A stretch of 6,301 nt of DNA from an uncultured Actinomyces sp. (GTDB taxonomy: Bacteria; Actinomycetota; Actinomycetes; Actinomycetales; Actinomycetaceae): the NCBI GenBank assembly GCA_915069725.1, contig CAJZFF010000111.1, positions 1 through 6,301 of the forward strand. The letters are read 5' to 3'. This document shows positions 5,364-6,301 of the stretch, piece after piece. Each line of letters opens with the position of its first letter. The first letter of the stretch is position 1. Position numbers and translations under genes: made by a program. The notes below the pieces were generated by a model that saw only the letters and a list, made by a program, of their open reading frames with translations, searched no databases and was not told the DNA's origin.

Positions 5364-5381
5364 CTCAGTCCTCTCAGTCCT
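5364..5381. repeat. 9-bp tandem duplication at the hydrolase stop codon
   Basis: CTCAGTCCT occurs twice in tandem (5364-5372 and 5373-5381). On the minus strand this gives two in-frame TGA stops six bases apart at the end of the hydrolase gene. It is probably a simple slippage duplication. Confidence 0.6.
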
Positions 5382-6156
5382 CCTCGAGGACCCCGTTCCA
5401 GGCCAGGAAGCCGATCGTGCGGCGCATGGCCTCCTCCCAGTTGGCGTCGCCGAAGCCGTGGGCGGCGCCGGGGATGGTGACGAGCTCTGCGTCGGGGGTG
5501 GCGCTCGCGGCGGCTCGGGAGACCTCGATGGGCACGGCGCGGTCCTGGTCCCCGTGAACGATGAGAACGGGGCGGCGGTAGGTGGCCAGCTCGGCCCCGA
5601 CCTCCAGGTTCCAGCCGTCGACGGCGTAGGCGCGCCCCAGGCGGGTGCCCGCCCAGTCGAACTCCTCGGGCACGGCCGCCAGCGTGCGGAAGGCGGTGCG
5701 CAGGTTCTCCCCCAGCCGCAGAGCCGGGTACCACAGGGCCAGGGCAGTGATCCGCTGCGGGTGACGGGCGGCCGCGAGCGCTGCGACCGCCCCACCCAGG
5801 CTCAGCCCGAACAGGGCGACCCGGGAGGCGTCGACCTCCGGCCAGGCGCAGGCGGCAGTGAGGACGGCTTCGAGGTCGGCCAGCTCGGTGAGGGCCGACA
5901 TCGCGGTGGTCTCGCCCTGGCTGGCGCTGCCGCCGCCCCCGCGGAAGTCGAAGCAGATGGCCACGGCCCCGGCTGCGGCGAAGCGCCGGGCCATGGGGGC
6001 GACGCGGGTGTGGGAGCCCTCCATGCCATGGCAGCAGATGACCAGGGGCGCGGGGGTCGACGACGCCGTGCGCGGGACGTAGGCCAGTCCCCCGAGCCTC
6101 TGCCCCTGGACGGTGAGGGTGACCTGCCGTGAGAGGTAGGGCTGGGTCGTCGTCAC
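5374..6156 (-). CDS. Alpha/beta hydrolase, probable serine esterase
   Basis: 260 residues from the GTG at 6156, which has AAGGAG with about 5-nt spacing; the reading frame stays open further upstream but without family-like sequence. The alpha/beta hydrolase fold is clear: the oxyanion-region CCHGMEGS (41-48), the nucleophile elbow GLSLGG with Ser119 (117-122), the acid in HGDQDRAVP (Asp205, with Asp203 nearby) and the base His233 in GAAHGF. The segment CFDFRGGGGSASQGE (68-82) resembles the FDFxGxGxS region of feruloyl/cinnamoyl-type esterases and acyl-peptidase-like hydrolases. There is no signal peptide, so it should be cytoplasmic. The likely reaction is hydrolysis of a small carboxylic ester, substrate unknown. 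It precedes the methyltransferase gene, possibly in one operon, and could remove what a methyl or acyl transferase adds, but that link is speculative. Confidence 0.88.
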   Translation of the reverse strand: MTTTQPYLSRQVTLTVQGQRLGGLAYVPRTASSTPAPLVICCHGMEGSHTRVAPMARRFAAAGAVAICFDFRGGGGSASQGETTAMSALTELADLEAVLTAACAWPEVDASRVALFGLSLGGAVAALAAARHPQRITALALWYPALRLGENLRTAFRTLAAVPEEFDWAGTRLGRAYAVDGWNLEVGAELATYRRPVLIVHGDQDRAVPIEVSRAAASATPDAELVTIPGAAHGFGDANWEEAMRRTIGFLAWNGVLEED

Positions 6157-6175
6157 GTGTTCTCCTTGCTGTGCG

Positions 6176-6198
6176 GGGCCGGCAACGAGAACCGGCCC
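6176..6198. other. 7-bp inverted repeat upstream of the hydrolase gene
   Basis: GGGCCGG (6176-6182) and CCGGCCC (6192-6198) flank a 9-base loop between the stop of the upstream partial gene and the hydrolase ribosome-binding site. It could end the upstream transcript or shape the hydrolase leader. No U-run follows on the minus strand, so the role is open. Confidence 0.35.
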
Positions 6199-6244
6199 GG
6201 CCGCCATCGTAGACGGGCCGCGGGGCCGGTGAGGACGCGCAGCC

Positions 6245-6301
6245 TCAGCGGTAGGCCTCTGCGGAGGCACTCTCGTCGTAGCGGGCCACAAGCACCAGGC
6301 C
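6245..6301 (-). CDS. C-terminal end of an unidentified gene (partial)
   Basis: The last 18 codons of a minus-strand frame enter from the right edge and stop at TGA (6245-6247), reading GLVLVARYDESASAEAYR. Third positions are mostly G or C, as in neighbouring genes. The stop is 88 nt before the hydrolase start. Too little is visible to name a family, and chance openness over 18 codons cannot be excluded. Confidence 0.45.
   Translation of the reverse strand, partial: GLVLVARYDESASAEAYR

Noticed and set aside
4888..6132. Long open plus-strand frame (414 codons) opposite the methyltransferase and hydrolase
   Set aside because: It spans two well-supported minus-strand genes and the gap between them and has low-complexity Gly/Gln/Val/Asp composition. 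It is an antisense artefact of high GC.

Overview
The window is GC-rich with strongly GC-biased third codon positions and frequent GTG/TTG starts. That points to a high-GC Gram-positive bacterium, most likely an Actinomyces-like actinobacterium; this is inferred from composition and protein style, since no marker gene is present. No rRNA, tRNA, CRISPR array, transposase or integrase is visible.

Layout from left to right. Positions 1-192 hold an unrecognised 47-codon minus-strand gene with a good ribosome-binding site and a hairpin after its stop. Positions 193-607 are intergenic and carry copy 1 of a dispersed palindromic repeat. Positions 608-3177 hold a complete minus-strand mcrB-mcrC operon, a modification-dependent restriction system whose McrB has an EVE/YTH-like N-terminal domain in front of the McrB AAA+ GTPase motor. 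Upstream of mcrB lie a perfect 24-bp palindrome and repeat copy 2. Positions 3504-4095 hold a plus-strand toxin-antitoxin pair, a ribbon-helix-helix antitoxin and a Doc/Fic-fold toxin, preceded by a 13-bp inverted repeat that is a likely operator. Repeat copy 3 follows, so copies 2 and 3 bracket the toxin-antitoxin pair as direct repeats. Positions 4465-6156 hold two minus-strand metabolic-type genes, an LCMT/TcmP-like SAM methyltransferase and an alpha/beta hydrolase. The right edge carries the last 18 codons of another minus-strand gene.

The most unusual element is the repeat. Its core is 137 bp, built from a GGGGAC motif recurring every 19-20 bp: four times forward, then four times reversed, in mirror symmetry about a 21-bp near-palindromic centre. 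By hand alignment, copies 1 and 3 match at 113 of 137 positions without gaps, and the left arm of copy 3 matches the reverse complement of its right arm at 47 of 68 positions. All three copies point the same way and sit at the borders of the two defence-type modules. I do not recognise the family; a mobile non-autonomous element, an array of protein-binding sites and a structured RNA are all open.

Functionally, McrBC would cut incoming modified DNA, and the RHH-Doc pair is an addiction or growth-arrest module of the kind often found near restriction systems. The methyltransferase and hydrolase look like ordinary small-molecule enzymes, and nothing in them suggests a role in defence.
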